Of a DNA stretch of 64,000 nucleotides, positions 11,801 to 23,706 are shown in pieces. The DNA lies in NCBI GenBank assembly GCA_902728285.1, contig CACVBU010000910.1, positions 1,558,080-1,622,079 on the forward strand. The letters are read 5' to 3'. How positions within the stretch are numbered: position 1 is the stretch's first letter; every line of letters begins with the position of its first letter. Source of the DNA: Clytia hemisphaerica. Lineage: Eukaryota > Cnidaria > Hydrozoa > Leptothecata > Clytiidae. The position numbers were made by a program, and so were the translations under genes. The notes beneath the pieces were generated by a model, which was given only the letters and a program-made list of their open reading frames with translations, was not told the DNA's origin and did not search any database.

Positions 11801-14800
11801 TCAAAGTAGAAACAATTAATGTTATCTTTTTTTTCAGAATGAATACAATCCGTCAAACTACGGTATGTTGCTATAATTTTGATACGGTGCTAGGTAACCG
11901 TATTTGCTCTATTTTGTTAGAAAATTCTCTTCGATAATTGAACTTTTGAAGATTTTGGGGGACACTCTTTCTTACCATCAATCAACAACAACGACCCTTG
12001 TTATCGTTGTTGAAAAAATTGATGTTTTTATTTTTTAAGCTTTTAAAGATGTAGATGTATTAAATTATACCTTGCCTTAACCATTTAGGGGAACTCGCTT
12101 TTCCGTGAAATATTTTAATGTTCCCTTTTCTGTTTACTGAAGATTCGTCGAGAAAGTATGGCAAAGAATTGGATTATGAACAGAGGAAACTAATGAGGTA
12201 CGATTCTAAAAACAACGCCGTAAACGTTATATTTAAGCGCTCAAAGTTTATTAAATATGGTCATTTCAATGACCTCACAACTCTGTTCAAGTTATAGCAG
12301 TTTCATAGTCACTTTGAGTTTGGCATTACAAGTTATTTCAAATATCATATCCAATCCAAAATCAAAAATTTAAGGTGCGTCAAAAATTTAAGGCGCGTGA
12401 GAGAGTAAAGCGCCTCATTTAACAGACTCTTTCTTTTTCAGGCAACAAGAAGAACGTTTGAATGATTTGAGGAAGAAAATAGAATCGGATAAAGCCCAAA
12501 TGAAATACTCTTCCACTACAAACAATAAACCAAAATATAATGTAGGTTTGTTTGCATTTCGACTTTCTTTCTTAAGTTATATTCTTTGAGCAAGCATACT
12601 ATCAGGTATATCCAGGCACAAAATGTCTTCAAAGACCAAAGTTGCTCAAAAAATGTGACAACTACTGTAAACTTTGTCTATTGTGGAAATATTGACTTTC
12701 TTTAGGAATATTTGTTACCCACCTATACCTGTGTTTTTTTAGCCGAATCATCTTCTTGATGACAGTCGAGGATCGGTCATTACTGACCCCTTATGTTATT
12801 TCTCTCTCCATTGTAGCGCTTACTCTCGGGTACCTAATAGCCAGGGGGTTTGGAATAAGCGGGGGGGGGGGGTTAGAATAAAAATGTCTTGGGTGGAAAA
12901 TTTTCGAAAAGGAGGCTAATACAGCAGAACTAGGGCTAAAGAGGGAACTTTCAAAAAAAAAATTCCAAAAATCAATAAGCAGGGGAGGTTGGAATAAGAA
13001 TGTCCTGGCTGGAAATTTTCGAAAATTTAATTAGCGCCCCCCCCCCTGGCTATTAGGTACCCGGGAGTATTTGTAGAGTTAATCTCTTGGTACGTTGTAA
13101 GTTCTTCTTGACCTATATTCTTTTATAGTTTCAGCCGGTCTACCAACCTTCGCTTGTTGAAAAGTAGTCGTTTTGTGAAACATTTTTTTAATTGTCGAGC
13201 ACGACGTCCCAGGTAGCTTTCTTTTTGTCTTAAGTGCGAATGTCTTTGGATTTAAACATTTGCAGGATTCGATTAGGTTTTATACCTTGTTCAGTCAATG
13301 TGTTTTATTTTATTTTCAGTCTCGAGGGAGTGCAAAATCATTGTTAGATTCAGAAAGTCAGTTCATCTCTTTACGAGATTACCAAGACATAACAGACCAA
13401 GTCCTCAACAACAATAGAAACCCACCAACATTCAATAGAAAACCTACTACAGATAATTCTTCTACAAAGGAGAAGAATACGCGTTATTCGGGTGCAACCA
13501 GATCAACTACATCTGCTAGAGCGCGGCGTCGTGAAAAGGAGAAAGCAGAAATGGATAATATATTCCAGGTAAGCTTTTTGAAAGGCTGAGTTGCATACGC
13601 CATTTTTGCTCATTGTCCAAGTTAAATTGTTGGCAATAAATCAAGCTGTTATTGCGTTTGATACACTAAACGATTTAGCATGTTTTCTACTACCATCGAA
13701 GATTCTACCTTTTTTGATTACTATAAAATAAACTTTTAAATATACTAAAAAGAATCCTTTGAAATCGGCAACAAGTGAATGGTTCAGGTAAGACAAGGCA
13801 TCAGTTTTGGGTCACGTTTAGTGAATTTACAAAATGCGCAAGATCAGAGATCAGTAAAAAAAGAGTCAAATTCTTGTTGTCAATAAGGAGGTGATGGCAT
13901 GGAAGCGTACCGGGTGCAGCAGAAAAAACTTTGGACGTTTGGCGAGCCACTGAGGCCGAACAAAGTCTTGTTTAGACTCAAAACCACTTTTATTAGAAAG
14001 AGGACATGCTAACTTAAATTTTGCGGTATAACTTTTTAAGTTTGGTCAAGTAATTGTCAAGTTATAAGCTTTTGAAGTCAAAATTCACTTTTCGAAAAGT
14101 GTAAAAAACAAGTAATAAAAGGGTATTAAATTAAGCATTTTTAAGCGTTTTCGATAAGAATTTTTTTCAAATATTTCTAAAAACTGACTATTTACTAAAA
14201 ACTGACTATGTTGTAAACGAAAACTGCTTTTAAAAGTATTTTAACAATTAACTATGTCGTAAAAGTCGTTAAATAAGTCAAATACTGAGCTTTTTTTTTC
14301 ATTATTTGCATAAATTTAATACACCTTTTTTTACGTGTTTTTTACACTTTTCGAAAAGTGAATTTTGACTTCAAAAGCTTATAACTTGACAATTACTTGA
14401 CCAAACTTAAAAAGTTATACCGCAAAATTTAAGTTAGCTTGTCCTCTTTCTAATAAAAGTGGTTTTGAGTCTAAACAAGACTTTGTTCGGCCTCAGTGGC
14501 TCGCTAAACGTCCAAAGTTTTTTCTGCTGCACCCGGTATACCGGGTGCAGCAGAAAAAACTTTGGACGTTTGGCGAGCCACTGAGGCCGAACAAAGTCTT
14601 GTTTAGACTCAAAACCACTTTTATTAGAAAGAGGACATGCTAACTTAAATTTTGCGGTATAACTTTTTAAGTTTGGTCAAGTAATTGTCAAGTTATAAGC
14701 TTTTGAAGTCAAAATTCACTTTTCGAAAAGTGTAAAAAACACGTAAAAAAAGGTGTATTAAATTTATGCAAATAATGAAAAAAAAAGCTCAGTATTTGAC

Positions 14801-17800
14801 TTATTTAACGACTTTTACGACATAGTTAATTGTTAAAATACTTTTAAAAGCAGTTTTCGTTTACAACATAGTCAGTTTTTAGTAAATAGTCAGTTTTTAG
14901 AAATATTTGAAAAAAATTCTTATCGAAAACGCTTAAAAATGCTTAATTTAATACCCTTTTATTACTTGTTTTTTACACTTTTCGAAAAGTGAATTTTAAC
15001 TTCAAAAGCTTATAACTTGACAATTACTTGACCAAACTTAAAAAGTTATACCGCAAAATTTAAGTTAGCTTGTCCTCTTTCTAATAAAAGTGGTTTTGAG
15101 TCTAAACAAGACTTTGTTCGGCCTCAGTGGCTCGCTAAACGTCCAAAGTTTTTTCTGCTGCACCCGGTAGACCTAGAAATCAATAAACGCAACTAAAACG
15201 CAAAAATATAAACTCTATCTTCTTTCTTTTGATGAACACTTCTGTTATGTTTACAGGAATATTTTCCGCTGGAGAAAGAAATTGATACATCGTCAACTTT
15301 CGATATGGATCGCATCTCCATGAGGAACGAAGAACGACTGAAGAAATTTAAACAAATAGAATCCAATAACCACAATGACAATGGTAACATAGGTTTCACA
15401 TTTTGTTCGCATTCTTTTGTATTTGAAATATTTGAAGTATAAAGATGATTGTTTATACTCAGGTTAGAAGCGTGGTAGGCCGACCTAATTTGAGGTAAAC
15501 TGGGAGGCAAATAGTATTTAAGCCAGCGAAATTAGCACGAAAATTGTTGATCTTTTTTTGGGTAAAAACTGCTAATCTTGAAGTGGAAAGTTGCTAAGGG
15601 TCGCTGAAGTAAGCGATCGAAGGCGCCTTTTGGCCGCCAAATCGGCCGCTGAGGAGTAGCTTCCCCTACTCCTACCATTGTGCTGCTCACTCAGGTGTAC
15701 ATTCGAAAAAGTTTTATCACAAAATTTACTATAAAAATAACTTATTTACTATAATAATAAATAGCGTTTGAATCCGCTAAGGAATTCTTAGCAACATCGG
15801 GGTTTATTCCTCTTTGGTCTTAGTAATAGACAGGGGGCTTGGGGCTGGATTTATTAGTAGAAAAGTTGAAAAATGGTGGATGTGTAAGGCAAAAGAGTTT
15901 TTTAATCCCTCCGTGCATTTAATTATTTTTCTTTCTCCCAGAAACCGAGGACAATAACGGCGATGCAGATGATATTGTTCGCAAGTTCATGAACCAAACG
16001 TAAGGTTTTAAGACTCCTTATTTTTATCACATTCAAGGACTTACTTTTTAAAACCACTAATGATTTGGGAAGTATTGATATTTTTTTCTACTCTATTTCT
16101 GTTTCTAAACTCGAAAATGCCTATTTGAAATTATACAGTGATTGATGTCTGTCTCAGTATAATCTGCAATGGAGAAAAAAATGCGAGTTTAATTAGAGTG
16201 GAAATATAATATCGAAATCAAAAATAGAAAAAAAGCGACAAATGAAGAAGAAAAATAAAGAAGAAGAAAAAAAATGCACTTCTTAAAATAACAGCGTTAT
16301 AATTACCATTTTTGCACGAGTGATTATTTGATCAAAAAAAAGTTTATTACTGATTGCCTTTAAAAATCGTCTTTGAACAACTCTTTGATATGAAAATTGT
16401 GATTCTGAAATATAGTAAAATTCTGCCAGAAGTTAACTTTCTTCTTTACCGTAAATCCTCAAATAAGCGCCCGGGCGCTTTTTTATTTTTTCAGGCTCTA
16501 AAGGGGGCGCTTATTCAAACAGGGCGCTTATTCACGCGGGGCGCTTATTTTTTTATTTCAGAAATTCGTATATCGACAAATTCGGAATCTGCCTAAACTT
16601 AACTGTTTCAAAGGGTTGATTTTTCAAAAAAGGATGAATAAAAGAAAAATTGGAAAAATCCAATTGACAATTTCTATCATTTTATTCTTAATCGCTTTCT
16701 TTCTTTTTAAGACACAAGTATTTACTCAATATCTTATTCAATTTTATTATGAATGTTTTTGAATTTTTTCTATTTGATAATATTCCACTCCTGATTATCT
16801 TTCAAACAAGCACAAAACGCCTGTCTAATTTGAATTCTACCAAAAAGCTACAGCCTTTCTCTAGTGCTGATTATTTTGAGACAGACTTTATGATGGTTGT
16901 TAGTCATTTAGATTCGTATTCAGATATATAGGATATGTTATTCTTGTCGCTCTATCTACAATCAGCGCCGAAATATTTAACACAAAAAGGGAATTCTCTC
17001 AAAACTTTGAAACAGCAAGTGATTCTCAATTGCTTTGAAGTACAGTTTGGAAGTAGAGTTTTAATTCTGAGTTTTAACATTAGACTTAAGACTTAGGACC
17101 TTAGGATCTCAGGATCTAAAAGCTCAAAAATATTCCAATAAGGCTGAGAATATAGCCTGGAAGCCACTTAACCCCTCCCAAATCGAAAAATCCAATGAAG
17201 CAAAGTGGAATTACTGAAACTGCAATTCTCACCCGACCTTTAAACTCTGAAAAACGTTAAAATACCCAAAATTTCCAATATATTTCGGCGCTGATTGTAG
17301 ATATCAATCTTTCCCATAATACCTTTCAGATGAATTTCTATATCCAAAGGGGGCTCTTCAAAAGGACCACTTTTGTTTTCACGCCCAGTGGCGTGGTGGC
17401 AGGGGGGCCAGGGGGGCCAGGCCCCCCCAGCGGAGCCCTTTTGAGAAGGGGCGGCCAAAAATAAGGGACGCCAAGAAGGATTTTTCAGGCGCCCATATCG
17501 AAAGATTGACAAATGAAAAAACAAAAATGGCGCCCCTCATCACCTCAAAAACTCAAAATTTTCTGGCTCGCTTCGCTCGCAACTCCCTTTTTTGTGTTCA
17601 TAATGGGTGTATAGAGAGGGCGCCAAAAACAAAAAATCTTTAAAAAGGGCGCCATATTTGCCTTGGCCACCCCAGAGAAATTTTCCCACCACGCCACTGT
17701 TCACACCGATAGTATCATATCCGCTACACTTTATTTAGTGCATTATTTCACCCTATAAAGATGCTAAATTTTAAGTTTTAAAGTTTCGCGATGAAGAAGA

Positions 17801-17889
17801 ATCAAATCTCTCTTATGTTTAGGACACTCCACGCAAACGTTCATGATGCAAGCGAAACAAGTTTACCTTCAAGCAGTAAATTTTTATAA
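8857..17889 (+). CDS. Multi-exon coiled-coil protein, possibly CSPP1-like (5' end not found)
   Basis: Twelve exons fit one continuous frame with GT-AG junctions: 8857-8904, 9409-9667, 9843-9955, 10461-10489, 11680-11746, 11838-11862, 12143-12197, 12442-12541, 13320-13568, 15257-15383, 15942-15999 and 17823-17889 (stop TAA). The reconstructed part is about 380 residues. It opens with a proline/serine segment (SDSPPIPTVAK), then a basic QQQKRKERERK helix and a Gln/Thr-rich low-complexity stretch. A coiled coil follows (QLAHLRSQLQQQERKIK), then another charged helix (DYEQRKLMRQQEERLNDLRK). Next come a Ser/Thr/Asn-rich linker with an ARARRREKEKAEMDNIF helix, and a C-terminal NEERLKKF helix. The alternation of short SPP motifs and charged coiled coils resembles the ciliary/spindle-pole protein CSPP1, but that is recall-based and uncertain. 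If the last donor at 16000 is not used, the frame ends at TAA 16001-16003. Upstream exons left of 8,857 are expected. Confidence 0.6.
9027..9210. mobile_element. 184-bp MITE with TA target duplication
   Basis: Inverted termini CCTTATCGGGGAAAACTTCG and the reverse complement at the right end, flanked by TA at 9025-9026 and 9211-9212. The interior repeats a GACGAAAATTTT-like motif in both orientations. It lies in the first recognised intron of the coiled-coil gene. Confidence 0.8.
10030..10270. repeat. Interspersed repeat family F, copy 2
   Basis: Collinear with 7,800-8,060 and 17,035-17,300 (GTAGAGTTTTAA, CTTAGGATCT, ATATAGCCTGGAAGCCA). This is the most diverged of the three copies. It sits in an intron of the coiled-coil gene. 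Confidence 0.5.
10541..11588. mobile_element. piggyBac-like MITE with TTAA target duplication (1,048 bp)
   Basis: Flanked by TTAA at 10537-10540 and 11589-11592. The termini CCTTTAGACACCGC and GCGGCTAAAGG are imperfect inverted repeats. Near the right end a 22-bp unit with CGTACGTGGTACGTCTCTC occurs twice. There is no transposase frame. It lies in the intron between 10489 and 11680. Confidence 0.65.
12823..13067. mobile_element. CTCTCGGGTACC-family MITE, copy 1 (245 bp)
   Basis: TA flanks at 12821-12822 and 13068-13069. Inverted termini CTCTCGGGTACCTAATAG and its complement, followed inward by G or C runs. The interior carries two GAATAAGAATGTC-like segments. Family members are at 23,707 and 58,890. 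Confidence 0.75.
13910..14536 (+). mobile_element. 627-bp MITE with very long inverted ends, left copy
   Basis: Flanked by TA. The ends CCGGGTGCAGCAGAAAAAAC are inverted, and roughly the outer 230 bases on each side are near-perfect reverse complements. Only the central part is unique. It lies in the intron 13569-15256 of the coiled-coil gene, immediately left of an inverted twin of the same length. Confidence 0.85.
14541..15167 (-). mobile_element. 627-bp MITE, right copy in opposite orientation
   Basis: Same ends and length as 13910-14536, but its unique centre reads as the reverse complement of the left copy. A TATA sequence separates the two and TA follows at 15168-15169. Together the pair forms one near-perfect palindrome of about 1.26 kb. 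Confidence 0.85.
16450..16550. repeat. GCGCTTATT-type repeat fragment
   Basis: Contains AAATAAGCGCCCGGGCGCTT, itself palindromic around the CCCGGG core, and two further GGGCGCTTATTC copies. Related to the fragment near 1,366. It sits in the last intron of the coiled-coil gene if the exon at 17,823 is used. Confidence 0.4.
17035..17300. repeat. Interspersed repeat family F, copy 3
   Basis: Closest to the copy at 7,800: shared GACTTAAGACTTA and CCTTAGGATCTCAGGAT blocks, then the AAGCCAC and AATCGAAA segments in the same order. Confidence 0.5.
17386..17699. mobile_element. hAT-like MITE with 8-bp target duplication (314 bp)
   Basis: Inverted termini CAGTGGCGTGGTGG and CCACCACGCCACTG. The flanking octamers are TTCACGCC and TTCACACC (one mismatch), consistent with the 8-bp duplications of hAT transposons. 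Non-coding interior. Confidence 0.75.
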
Positions 17890-17899
17890 TACCTAACTC

Positions 17900-18789
17900 T
17901 GGATTGGTTAGCTTTTCCTGACAGTAATCTTTGACATAATAGCGAGCTTTAAATAATTGATAATGTCTATTAGTTTGACATCAAGCTTTAAGTTTCGTAC
18001 AACCAAAACTAATTTTATTCCAAATTATTATATCAAAAAAATCAATTCCATGGTCAAAAAAATCAAACAGCTGGTATGTGGAGGATTATTTTTCTTGCGG
18101 TTTTTACTGATTTACTAGTTCTCTTTCATCCCTCAATGATAATATGGTATCAGTCAGTTATTATTCTCACTATGCAGTGCTCTTTCATCCCTCAATGTTG
18201 ATAATCTTTTTGTTCTGTTTCCTATTATTTTTCTGAAAAATCTCAGTATTTACAACCCTGAACATAAAGAATAATGATAACTAAAGAAAGTTTCAGATTC
18301 AGCCCGTAATCCGAAATGCTTTGCAAATTTTTTCGGTTCATTTTTTCTTGCTTAGGAACTTAGGTTGAGTATTCGCCTCTATCCTTCAGCTTGAAACTCA
18401 ATGAACTCAGCCATATCTTTTGAACAATATGGTATCATCTATTTCGGTTTCACCATCAGAATATTTTTAATTTTATTTAGATGAGTGAAAATTATAATTT
18501 TTGAAATATAAACTGTATATAATGGAATGATAAATTTATGTATTTAATGTCAAATATATGAGAAGAAATTAATCGCTTTATTTATTACATGCAAAATCTC
18601 TACCGGGTGAGCCACGGTAAGTATTAGAGTTTGATGGGTAACTCTATCCATAGTCATCTGTTCAGTAGCTCAAAAAAAGTTCTAAGTAAGTTATTGAATT
18701 GAGAATTTACTTTTAAAAAGAATCAATTTGAAAAGTTCTTTGAAAATAGGTTAAACTATCACCCATGGAACTTCGAATAACCTGGAGTC
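17900..18789. other. Spacer between the coiled-coil gene and the TRAF-type gene
   Basis: AT-rich sequence without a recognisable exon or terminal-repeat structure. A short CTCTTTCATCCCTCAATG direct repeat occurs twice near 18,120-18,200. The promoter and any 5' non-coding exon of the TRAF-type gene may lie here or just downstream. Confidence 0.4.
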
Positions 18790-19113
18790 CCGGGGGAGGG
18801 CACTCGATTCAAAAACAACCATATGTGCGGCCAAAAATTGGCCTTTGAAATAACCCTTACAGTGCAGAGAAAATTTAGCAAAAGTTGAGCAAATTTGAGC
18901 GAAAAATCGACCCTTACAGTGCATTTTCTTGAACATTTTTTACCATTTTCAGGCAAAATATGATCAGAATTTCGAAATTTTACACCCTCAGAGTGCATTT
19001 TTTCTCATCTTTGCTGATTTCAACCCTTACAGTGCACTTTGGGAAGTAGCTTGAAAATATACCCTTAAGGGCCGCACGTCTATGGTAGGTCATTTACCTT
19101 GACCCCTCTGGGC
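18790..19113. mobile_element. G-rich hAT-like MITE with 8-bp target duplication
   Basis: Flanked by identical octamers CTGGAGTC (18782-18789 and 19114-19121). The element starts CCGGGGGAGGGCACTCG. It contains several copies of an AACCCTTACAGTGCA-like internal motif and AAGGGCCGCACG near the right end. A sister copy is at 19,813. Confidence 0.65.
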
Positions 19114-19292
19114 CTGGAGTCTATGGTATGTGCCCTATCAGATGAGTCATGAAATGAGGTATGAATGAGTACTTTAAATTGGGATTTAAAAGGGCATACA
19201 CGGAATGTTTGCTGCACAAAGCTATTAGAATTCATATACCTTAAACATTTTTTTTTTCATTCTTTAGATATCAAAAAAATAATTTATATAAC

Positions 19293-21933
19293 ATGTCACA
19301 AAAAGGAGGCTACAAGTTAAACTTTGTTCATCGCCAGCCAGACAATACAATTTGTTCCATCTGTCGATTGGTTTTATGTAATCCAATGCAAGCTGAAAGG
19401 TGTGGACATCGCTACTGCAAAAGTTGTCTGTATGACCTGCCAAAGAGGTGTGTATGAAAGCTATTAAACAAAGCTTGTTCTTTCGACAAATCACTATGAA
19501 TTTTTATGATTAAATTTACTTTGGCTCTCAACCAGGGACCTATGCTCTTATTTTTTATGATTTTAGGCAAAGTCTTGAAAAAGTATTGATTGAATTGTAA
19601 AATTTATCATTTTACTTCGATTTCTTGCATTTTTAGAAATGGATTCCATATATGCCCTCAAGATGGCTCTGAAATGAAGGTAAATCAATAATATTAACAG
19701 CAGCTAGCAGGCTTGGGAGAAGGTGTATAAATTATGTCTGATTGTCTGAATGATTACTCATTTTGTGAGTTGTTCCCCATTTGCCCAATCATCAACAGTG
19801 GTGGTAATAATGCCCGAGGGGCACTAGTTTCAAAAACGACCGTATGTGCAGTCCAAATTTAGAAATTTGAATCCGGATCCTTACAGTGCAGAGAAAATTT
19901 AGTCGAATTTAAGTTAATTTGAGCGAAATATCAACCCTTATACGGTCTTCATTTTTCTCACCTTTCTTTCGACCCTTAGAGTGCAGTTTTCTTTCATCTT
20001 TGTTGATTTCGACCCTTACAGTGCACTTTGGGAAGCCTGAAAAACGCACCCTTAAGGGCCGCTTACCTGGAATAATGTATTTCACACCGAGTGAGCCTAC
20101 GACTTCTCGCCTGTCGTGCAATGGTCGTATACCTTCTCAATTTAAGTTTTTTCATTTACCATTTCAGTTATTTCAAGATAATGCTAAACAAATGGAAATT
20201 TTAGAGTTACTTGTAAAATGTCCGAACAATCAATCTGGATCGTGTAATTGGATCAAAGAACTACGTCATTTAAGGGTATGGTGTCCATTTGGTTCGTTTT
20301 TTTGATAGATTTTCAATATTATAATGAAGTAATTGATGGGAGATTATTAAAAACTTTAAAAGAATATCAGGAAACAAACACACGGCCTAATCAAACATTA
20401 AAGATATTTCTTCAGTTCAGCCAAGTCTTCTTAGTTCGAATCTTTATTATTCAAAGCTTTAAAACTTAAATCGAAGTAAAATATTGCTACCCACAATTGG
20501 AAGATCGTTTAAAAAACTCCGACCCGAGTTTTTTATAACTCGAAGACAATTCTTGAATCCTGTTGAAGATCGAATTGGAGAGAGACAACTGTATTTTCAA
20601 GTTTTTTCTTTAAGCCTTATTCTTACCGGAAGATATTTTCCAGGTTCATCTAGAAGTCGAATGTCTTTTTGAATTTGTGAAATGCACCAACTTCGGTTGT
20701 ACTGCCAAGATGGAGAGGAGATCTTTGAAAAACCATAAGTTGAGTGATTGCAAATACCGTCTTGTATGCTGTCAATATTGTTCACATCAACACGCACAAT
20801 ACACGGAAAAGGTTGATATAAATTTCTTTAAGGTTCAATTTGGTTCATAAAATGTATTTTGCACCCATGTAGGGTAGTACCACGTCTAAATTCACCCTAT
20901 TGGTATTGGCATATCATCTCTTGATACAAAAGGTTCGTAGAAGAAAGATCGTTTTTCGAAAAACAACAATTTAAAACACTCAAATTAACTTATATAGCCT
21001 TAATTAAACCTTAAAATTCACCTATTACTTCGAGGGTAAATTTTGGATTTATCTTTCATCCAAATAAACATTTTACCCGGAATGATTTAAACATTACTTT
21101 CAAAATCCTTTCATTTAGAGTCATCTAAAAGTCTGCACTGAAGTCCCAGTAAGTTGTCAAGATTGTTACCAAGACGCTATACCAAAGTCAAGGGTGAGAA
21201 ACAGCCTTAATTTTTCTACAATGCCGTCTAAACGCGCGCTGCGATCGCACTTTATCTATCAAAGCTTCCACGCTATTGGTCAAAAGAAAAATGAAGCAAT
21301 TCCTTTGGCGCGATCTGAAATAGCAGTTGAAAAAAGTAGAAATGTATTCAACTTTTTTTTCCAGCGCGCGCTACATTTTTATGACGCAATCTTTTTTCCA
21401 ACAAAAAAAATTGAAGCCAAATCGCAGCGTGCGTAAGTTGAGACCGGCCTTAACAAAAGACTTTTGGGTGTATATGTCATATTTAATATGCCTTCAAGGA
21501 AAATTTTAATATGAACAAACAAAGGTTTAGTGTCTAAAGCACTATTTACGAAGAAAAAATATTGGAAGCGGCTTTTTAACACGAGTAGAGCAGGATATGG
21601 TGTTTGGAATGTTTGGGACACAGCCTTAATACAAGCAAAACTATTTCGAAAAAATAATCCTCATTCTAGATTGGCATTCACCGTTCAAAGGAATGCACCA
21701 GACGAAAAATCTTTGAAGCGATGGAAATTCAACTCAAAGACCAAACGGCAGAAATGAAGAAATTACAGGATATAATTCGTCAACAAAAAGTTGAGATCGA
21801 TCAACATAAAACTGAGAATCAAATGTTGAAAAAGAAAGTCTATCATCAAGAACAAACTATGTCCACTCTAAAACGTGACCAAGAGGACATGTGCGGCAAA
21901 TTCAATCGGATATGTAATGTCATTCGAAAATGA
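19293..21933 (+). CDS. TRAF-type RING/zinc-finger/coiled-coil protein without MATH domain
   Basis: Six exons keep one frame (270 residues): 19293-19447, 19637-19679, 20168-20275, 20644-20811, 21119-21193 and 21670-21933. The start is the first ATG after a possible acceptor at 19267. Exons 1-2 encode a RING finger: CSIC, then CGHRYCKSC, then CPQDG, whose last ligand is Asp as in several TRAFs. Exons 3-6 carry TRAF-type zinc-finger material (CPNNQSGSCNW; ECLFEFVKCTNFGC with later H and C; CYQDAIPKSR and H/C in the last exon). The last exon ends in a heptad-like coiled coil (KKLQDIIRQQKVEIDQ) and then stops. Canonical TRAFs continue into a MATH/TRAF-C domain; here there is none. A role as a ubiquitin ligase or adaptor in TRAF-like signalling is inferred from the family. 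The introns hold MITE-derived sequence. Confidence 0.8.
19813..20070. mobile_element. G-rich hAT-like MITE, second copy
   Basis: Related to 18,790-19,113 (GGGGCACTAGTTTCAAAAACG start, CCCTTACAGTGCA motif repeated, AAGGGCCGC near the end). Flanking AATAATG occurs on both sides, with an eighth position mismatched. It lies in the second intron of the TRAF-type gene. Confidence 0.6.
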
Positions 21934-22175
21934 AACAGGGTGATTATAATTATGGAGGATCCTTTTGTAACTTTTTCATCGGACAACTAACAGATCCGAT
22001 TATTTCTGCTTATTGACTATAACAAAGCCAGCACTAATTCGGGCCTGTAACTCATCAGCAATGAACAGGACGTACAATAGTTTTGTATTATTTCATATGT
22101 ATTTTTTACCGACGAGTTGATTTTAGTTCAGTATGAATATTTTTTTAATTATAAATGATAAAACAGAAAACTGTA

Positions 22176-22208
22176 AATAAATATTTAGATATTCTAGTCC
22201 ATAATAAA
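22176..22208 (+). promoter_or_regulatory. Poly(A) signals for the TRAF-type gene
   Basis: AATAAA at 22176-22181 and again at 22203-22208, about 245-270 bases after the stop codon and followed by a T-rich stretch. Confidence 0.45.
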
Positions 22209-22776
22209 TCTTTTTTATTTTCTGTCAAGTGTTTTACAACACATGTACAATAGCATTTGAGGTATTTTTTCATTGTGAATTTTACGAGATTTTAGCGAAA
22301 AGGCGACAATTAGAGGGACGATTTATTCGCAGACTAAAGAAAATTTGTGTTTTTCTGCCCTTAGTGAGACTATTCTGATTTTGTTTTGTTTTCGTAACTC
22401 ATTAGAGAGATCTGGGAGAATAGTCGAAAAAAACCGCGACACTTAACAAGGTCCAAACTGCCTAAGTACCCCCTTCTAGGATTTTGTAAAGATTTACTAT
22501 GTTTTTTATTGTTCCTTTTACTATTCCTATTTACTATGTTTTATTTTATTGTTCCAGGAAAAGAAATGAGAAAAGATACAATGTTGTATGATATTAGGGT
22601 CAAGATAAACACGGAGATGACTGATCAATCAAGTTATAAAGGAGAGAAACAATTCACAAAACTCTTGCTTATTCGGCGGATTTGGTTTAGATTCCGATAT
22701 GAACATGTCTGCAAAAGGTACATTTTTAATTTTTACTTTCTTTTATAACCTCATTCGATTGCCTTCCAAAAAGTTA

Positions 22777-23088
22777 CCTTAAGGGAATTTTTTTTGGCGG
22801 GAACTAATTTTGGCGGGCAGAAATTGTCCTAAAATTTTTTAATTTTGGCGGGAACTTATTTTGGCGATGAATAGTGAATTTTTTTTATTTTGGTGGGGAC
22901 TAATTTTAGCGAATGACAGCGTAAATATGTTCTATTTTGCCTCATTGTGATCAATTTTGATGAATTTCAGGGGTTATTTAGGCAAGGAAACAAAAGTTTA
23001 ATTTTGGCGGGAACTAATTTTGGCGAATTTCGTCTAAATTCGCCAAATTCGTCAAAATTAGTTCCCGCCAAAATAAGTTCCCTTAAGG
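22777..23088. mobile_element. TA-flanked MITE with GGCGGGAACTAATTTT repeats (312 bp)
   Basis: TA at 22775-22776 and 23089-23090. Inverted termini CCTTAAGGGAA. Both ends and the interior repeat GGCGGGAACTAATTTTGGCG-like segments. The element at 48,798 has the same design with CGCGG in place of GGCGG. Confidence 0.75.
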
Positions 23089-23706
23089 TAAACTGCAGTT
23101 TCAATCCTCCACGCTTGCATTGCTCCCAGCAAGATTATTCGCATCTCTGAAATATTTCTTACTATATAAACACATAAGGAGGATGCTAACCGCTGCCATA
23201 CTCTTCTTCAAAGGAAAAGATCCGTGACGTACGGCTTATCCTCACCATTCCGTTTCTGAGATTTTTTCTTCTTTTCCTTTGTGGTGGAGTTATGTTCTAT
23301 TTTGAGGATGTAAACTCCTTCAACTAAGCGACTTTACTTTACCACATCGATGAAACGAATGGTATCTTTTTATTCTTTGATACTTCATTTTTTGGTATGG
23401 AGGTACTTTAAAACCTCCTGGTTTCAGCTATATAATTATTTTTCGAAAGTCTAGAAGATAGCTCGTGTCAGAAAACCCTCTTTTTGTAGTTTTTTCATCT
23501 TCTAGAGGCTGGGATTTCATATGAAAAGTAATTATATAATTGAAATCAAGACCATTTTTGAGGAAGCCACATCAACCATACAGGAAGCATTTACTAACCC
23601 TACCTTTAGCCGCCGCTCACTCTGCACTTCCTTATGAAAACGCCCTAAAAGAAAGGGAAGTCTCCTCAATTTCTAAAGAGCTGTGAGAGAGCTTCTAATT
23701 CCCTTA

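Noticed and set aside
22509-22748. 79-codon frame downstream of the TRAF-type gene
   Set aside because: A possible acceptor lies nearby, but no donor, partner exon or domain was found.
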